Positions 6,724-9,199 of a stretch of 9,199 nt of DNA are shown here, piece by piece; position 1 is the first letter of the stretch; every line of letters begins with the position of its first letter. Below the pieces are notes generated by a model. The model did no database searches, was not told where the DNA came from, and worked only from the letters and a program-made list of their open reading frames with translations. This DNA is from an uncultured cyanobacterium (GTDB lineage Bacteria > Cyanobacteriota > Cyanobacteriia > Cyanobacteriales > Geitlerinemataceae), in contig CAKZKB010000071.1 in NCBI GenBank assembly GCA_937121005.1, positions 1 through 9,199 on the forward strand. The letters are read 5' to 3'. Position numbers and translations under genes: made by a program.

Positions 6724-6746
6724 TAGGGTGGGCATTGCCAGCCCTA
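6724..6746. repeat. Palindromic hairpin repeat in the gap between two minus-strand genes
   Basis: TAGGGTGGGCA/TTGCCAGCCCTA forms a 10-position stem with one mismatch and one G.T pair around a 3-base loop. It lies 8 bases beyond the stop of the phosphorylase gene. No T-run follows on the minus strand, so it is not a classical terminator, although it could slow or end transcription or protect the 3' end. From memory the TAGGGTGGGCA-core is one of the common dispersed intergenic repeats of filamentous cyanobacteria. Confidence 0.65.
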
Positions 6747-6754
6747 CAGGTATT

Positions 6755-8500
6755 TCAGAACCGCTTGTTGGTAATCCATGCCGACTGATAGGGTTCTAAA
6801 ATGCAGGTGGCGTAAATGTCATCAAAAACCTGACCGCCAATGAGATCGTACCAAGCATCAGTAATCACTAAATTGAGGGCCGACAAGCGCAACTTTTGCG
6901 GGCGATCGCTCAAATTGTGAATGGAGAAAATACTTTGATCGCGAGTCATGCTTTGCCGCCAAAAGGCAAACAAGGCCTTATTCATTGGGTGTAGCGTGTA
7001 CTGGGTGGCGTTGGGATGAAAAGCGGGTTGGCGGCGGCGAATTTGGATCAGCCGAGAGAGTTCTCGCAAGACGATCGCGTTCGGCGTATCGGGATTGTCT
7101 AACAGGCATTCTAGCGCATTGTAATCCCATTGATGGCGGTTAATCGACCGATTGCGCCCCGTCCGTTTTAAGGCTTCGCGATCGTTCGGTGTTGCTAGCA
7201 AACTATGCACGTAAAATGCCGGAATCCCTTCGATGGACATCATCACCGTTTGGGCGCAAAGAAAGCGTTGAATTTGCCAATTGTCCTCGCCTTTAGCAGT
7301 GCCTTTGAGGGCATCAAATAAAGAGATATTCACCTCGTAAGGACTTTGGGATCCGTCCGATCGCCCGCGCATACTAATTTCGCCACCGAACTGTTTCATC
7401 ATCTTCAGCAGCGTCTCGTATTCGTCCTCCGATAGCAACCCTTCGGCTGGACGCAAACCAATGCCATCGTGAGAGGCAAGAAAGTTAAAATACGCGCAAC
7501 CAATGGGTGCAGGCGGCATACTCATCATCCAAGTTTTTAGGTGATCGGATTTCCCTTGTAACAGCGCGTTCAGCAGCAACGGCGGCAAGCTAAAATTATA
7601 AATCATGTGGGCTTCGTTGCGATTGCCGAAGTAGCTGAGATTTTCCCGGTTGGGGACGTTGGTTTCGGTAATTAACGCCACCGACGGATCGATGGTTTGC
7701 AGGATTTCGCGCCACAAACGAATGATACTGTGGGTTTGGGGGAGGTGAATGCAGGACGTACCCAGTTCTTTCCACAGGTAGCCGATCGCGTCTAGACGTA
7801 AATATTTAGCGCCGCGATCGAGATAGAATAAAATAATTTTGATAAACTCAATTAAAACATCGGGGTTGGCGAAGTTGACATCAATTTGGTCGTGGCTGAA
7901 GGTGGCCCAAACGTGCTTTTCCCCAGCTTTGGTTTGCGTTTTCGCCAGTAGGGGACTGCTGCGGGGTCGCACCACTTCCGAAACATCCGTTTCCGGATCG
8001 ACTTCGATAAAATAGTCTTTTCCGGGGGGAATTTGCTCTTGGAATTGCCGAAACCACTCGCTTTGGCTGGAAACGTGGTTGACAACGAGATCGAACATTA
8101 GGTTATAATCGTTAGCAATGGCTTCGGCATCTTCCCAGGTTCCCAATTTTGGATCGACGGTACAGTAGTCGATGACGGCAAAGCCATCGTCGGAACTGTA
8201 GGGAAAAAAGGGTAAAATATGAACGCCTGTAATCGTCTCTTGCAGGTATTTATCTAAAAATGCCTTCAGCGTTGTCAAGGGACGATCGCCGTCTCGGACG
8301 AAAGTATCGCCGTAGGTAATCAGTAAAACGTTATTTTGACTCCATTTATTTAAATCTTCTTCGGCTGAGGGGCACAAGCGATCGCGAACCCGATCGAAAA
8401 TCTCCTTTTCCAGGCGATCGACCGTTTCAGGGGGATAAATATGTTCGAGAAGCGGGCGAATGCGGTGAGAGAACTCTTTTTGACTGGAAATCTGAGGCAT
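6755..8500 (-). CDS. GH13 subfamily 18 sugar phosphorylase, probably glucosylglycerate phosphorylase type
   Basis: GH13_18 enzymes reversibly phosphorolyse an alpha-glucoside to glucose 1-phosphate plus acceptor by double displacement in a (beta/alpha)8 barrel. From ATG 8500 the protein has 581 residues. Family blocks are PFFPYSSDDGFAVIDY (97-112), DLVVNH (137-142), the nucleophile D237 in YLRLDAIGYLWK, the acid/base E279 in ITETNVP, and the transition-state aspartate D345 in ASHDGIG. Classical sucrose phosphorylases have about 490-505 residues; this length is closer to the glucosylglycerate phosphorylase group (about 560). The insert MRGRSDGSQSPYEVN (377-391) lies in the acceptor-side loop region. 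Cyanobacteria accumulate sucrose, glucosylglycerol and glucosylglycerate, so any of these may be the substrate. ATG 8500 gives MPQISSQKEF; an in-frame TTG 9 nt upstream is less likely. It is monocistronic or the first of two minus-strand genes. Confidence 0.88.
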   Translation of the reverse strand: MPQISSQKEFSHRIRPLLEHIYPPETVDRLEKEIFDRVRDRLCPSAEEDLNKWSQNNVLLITYGDTFVRDGDRPLTTLKAFLDKYLQETITGVHILPFFPYSSDDGFAVIDYCTVDPKLGTWEDAEAIANDYNLMFDLVVNHVSSQSEWFRQFQEQIPPGKDYFIEVDPETDVSEVVRPRSSPLLAKTQTKAGEKHVWATFSHDQIDVNFANPDVLIEFIKIILFYLDRGAKYLRLDAIGYLWKELGTSCIHLPQTHSIIRLWREILQTIDPSVALITETNVPNRENLSYFGNRNEAHMIYNFSLPPLLLNALLQGKSDHLKTWMMSMPPAPIGCAYFNFLASHDGIGLRPAEGLLSEDEYETLLKMMKQFGGEISMRGRSDGSQSPYEVNISLFDALKGTAKGEDNWQIQRFLCAQTVMMSIEGIPAFYVHSLLATPNDREALKRTGRNRSINRHQWDYNALECLLDNPDTPNAIVLRELSRLIQIRRRQPAFHPNATQYTLHPMNKALFAFWRQSMTRDQSIFSIHNLSDRPQKLRLSALNLVITDAWYDLIGGQVFDDIYATCILEPYQSAWITNKRF

Positions 8501-8618
8501 GGCAAACAAATAGCGAGCGTGTCGGGTACACCTTAGCGCAAGGTCGGCGATCGAGAAAGTTTCCTGTTAACCAAACGCTGACGATCTGTACTGCCATTTG
8601 CTGCTATTTTCCGGTTGT

Positions 8619-8984
8619 TTAGTCCACTTGCTGGACTTCTGTCAACCCCAAACGTTCGAGAAGGTTGACAACTCCAAAGGCAACTACCGTACCGATGGTT
8701 AAGCCCAGTACCAACAACACCACGTACAGGCGACGCAACGCCGGAGTTGCCGAGGTTCCGCCTTCGGGGGGCAGGCGATCGGGGTCGGTTTCGGAAGTAT
8801 CGAACAGTTCGGGCGTGTCGCCGAGGGTGTTGTTTTGGCGACCGTTATCAAAGGAGTTGGGATCGGGGGGTTGGTGCACGAGTTGAGTCGGAGGTGACGT
8901 TACCCTTAGTTTAACGGGATTCTCGGAGTTTATCGGATCTTCGACGTTGAAGACCCCATTCTCTAAGGAGCAGGGCTGTTTCAT
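8619..8984 (-). CDS. Small single-span membrane protein of unknown function
   Basis: I do not recognise this protein. From ATG 8984 it has 121 residues. Residues 1-85 are polar, rich in Pro, Asp, Asn and Thr, and probably disordered (SPPTQLVHQPPDPNSFDNG, PELFDTSETDPDRLPPEGG). One clear membrane helix follows at about 90-110 (LYVVLLVLGLTIGTVVAFGVV), preceded by two arginines, and a short end LLERLGLTEVQQVD. The RR before the helix suggests that the long N-terminal part is cytoplasmic. The start is uncertain: ATG 8984 lies inside the terminal repeat of the putative 174-bp element, so the first five residues (MKQPC) would come from that element. An in-frame GTG at 8879 (residue 36) is a possible older start, and a TTG at 9038 is unlikely. 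The coding case rests on an open frame with a well-formed membrane helix. Confidence 0.68.
   Translation of the reverse strand: MKQPCSLENGVFNVEDPINSENPVKLRVTSPPTQLVHQPPDPNSFDNGRQNNTLGDTPELFDTSETDPDRLPPEGGTSATPALRRLYVVLLVLGLTIGTVVAFGVVNLLERLGLTEVQQVD
8958..8970. repeat. Left copy of 13-bp direct repeat (target-site duplication candidate)
   Basis: ATTCTCTAAGGAG here is identical to 9145-9157. On the minus strand it codes for residues 6-9 of the small membrane protein. If neighbouring bases are included, the match extends to GACCC-C/TA-ATTCTCTAAGGAG on both sides. Confidence 0.75.
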
Positions 8985-9144
8985 TCTAGCACCCGATCTG
9001 TCGAGTTTGAGGGCTGAAAGCCCGTCGTGGCCTTGCAATCGCCGTTTTTTCTTCAGTTTATGGGGGCACTGTCGAAAAAAAGGGCAGAACTGTCTCCAAT
9101 TCGAGGGTTCGGCGATCGCAAAATTTTAGAATGAAACGACCCTA
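8971..9144. mobile_element. Putative 174-bp MITE-like non-autonomous element
   Basis: The left end AGGGCTGTTTCATTCTA (8972-8988) is the inverted complement of the right end TAGAATGAAACGACCCT (9127-9143) at 15 of 17 positions, with 11 in a row identical. One base outside each inverted repeat lies a perfect 13-bp direct repeat (8958-8970 and 9145-9157). Terminal inverted repeats bounded by a direct repeat are the usual mark of a transposed element. It is too short to code for a transposase. It contains a GGGCTgaaAGCCC hairpin (9011-9023) and a HIP1 octamer (9112-9119). The 13-bp duplication is long; IS4-type transposases make duplications of about this size, but the parent family cannot be named from here. 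Confidence 0.5.
9011..9023. repeat. Perfect 5-bp hairpin GGGCT-gaa-AGCCC
   Basis: A short perfect inverted repeat inside the putative element, upstream of the small membrane protein gene on the minus strand. There is no T-run next to it on either strand, so it is not a terminator. Confidence 0.45.
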
Positions 9145-9157
9145 ATTCTCTAAGGAG
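9145..9157. repeat. Right copy of 13-bp direct repeat
   Basis: Identical to 8958-8970. Its AAGGAG is the Shine-Dalgarno sequence of the plus-strand gene that starts at 9162. Confidence 0.75.
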
Positions 9158-9161
9158 GGGG

Positions 9162-9199
9162 ATGAAAACGTCGCCCACCATGGACATTCTACACCCGAC
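9162..9199 (+). CDS. Start of an unidentified gene cut by the right edge
   Basis: ATG at 9162 opens a frame of 12 codons (MKTSPTMDILHP) that runs off the window. TAAGGAGGGGG directly in front is a very strong Shine-Dalgarno sequence, although the gap to this ATG is short (about 4 nt after AAGGAG). The in-frame ATG at 9180 is an alternative start but is farther from it. A TAGAAT (9127-9132) could be a weak -10 box, but no -35 box is evident. Too little of the protein is visible to identify it. Confidence 0.5.
   Translation, partial: MKTSPTMDILHP

Noticed and set aside
8621..8637. AGTCCA/TGGACT inverted repeat at the end of the small membrane protein gene as a terminator
   Set aside because: It lies inside the coding region up to the stop codon and is not followed by a T-run on the minus strand.
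8985..9038. TTG start at 9038 for the small membrane protein
   Set aside because: It would run through the hairpin and other interior sequence of the putative element; ATG 8984 is simpler.
1..9199. HIP1 octamers as a novel repeat system
   Set aside because: GCGATCGC is a well-known over-represented palindrome of cyanobacterial genomes and its density here is normal for such hosts.

Overview
The window is a stretch of cyanobacterial chromosome. The evidence is the very high density of the HIP1 octamer GCGATCGC (more than twenty copies by eye, in genes and between them), palindromic intergenic repeats of cyanobacterial type, and a gene set that includes a type IV pilus PilM, a J-domain protein of cyanobacterial style, TlyA and a GH13_18 sugar phosphorylase. 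I cannot name the genus from sequence alone.

Layout from left to right. (1) Positions 1-890 hold most of pilM on the minus strand; its C-terminus lies off the left edge. (2) Positions 891-1589 hold no gene. Most of this stretch is a tandem array of four 102-bp units plus a fifth partial unit. (3) Positions 1590-5064 carry five genes on the plus strand: a Nudix hydrolase, then after a 106-bp gap with a consensus TATAAT box an Rrf2-family regulator, cysK (O-acetylserine thiol-lyase), a short J-domain co-chaperone, and the rRNA methyltransferase gene tlyA. The last four are 3-17 nt apart and probably form one operon. (4) Positions 5036-6649 hold a minus-strand multi-pass membrane protein of ABC-2 permease type whose 3' end overlaps that of tlyA. 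(5) After a 105-bp gap with a hairpin repeat comes a minus-strand GH13 subfamily 18 sugar phosphorylase (6755-8500), probably of the glucosylglycerate phosphorylase type. (6) Positions 8619-8984 hold a small minus-strand protein with one membrane segment. (7) The right end holds a 174-bp segment with terminal inverted repeats, bounded by a perfect 13-bp direct repeat, which looks like a non-autonomous mobile element. A new plus-strand gene starts just beyond it.

Most genes are ordinary cyanobacterial housekeeping genes. Three things deserve a second look. The Rrf2 regulator sits directly upstream of cysK and ends in Met-Tyr-Tyr-Ile, the kind of Ile-terminal tail that in other proteins docks into the CysK active site; this suggests a cyanobacterial counterpart of the Bacillus CymR-CysK cysteine switch. 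The putative 174-bp element appears to supply the start codon of its left-hand neighbour, while its target duplication restores the Shine-Dalgarno sequence of its right-hand neighbour. The 102-bp tandem array encodes a hairpin that is kept, through G.U pairs, only if the plus strand is transcribed. I found no CRISPR array, tRNA, rRNA, transposase gene or phage gene.
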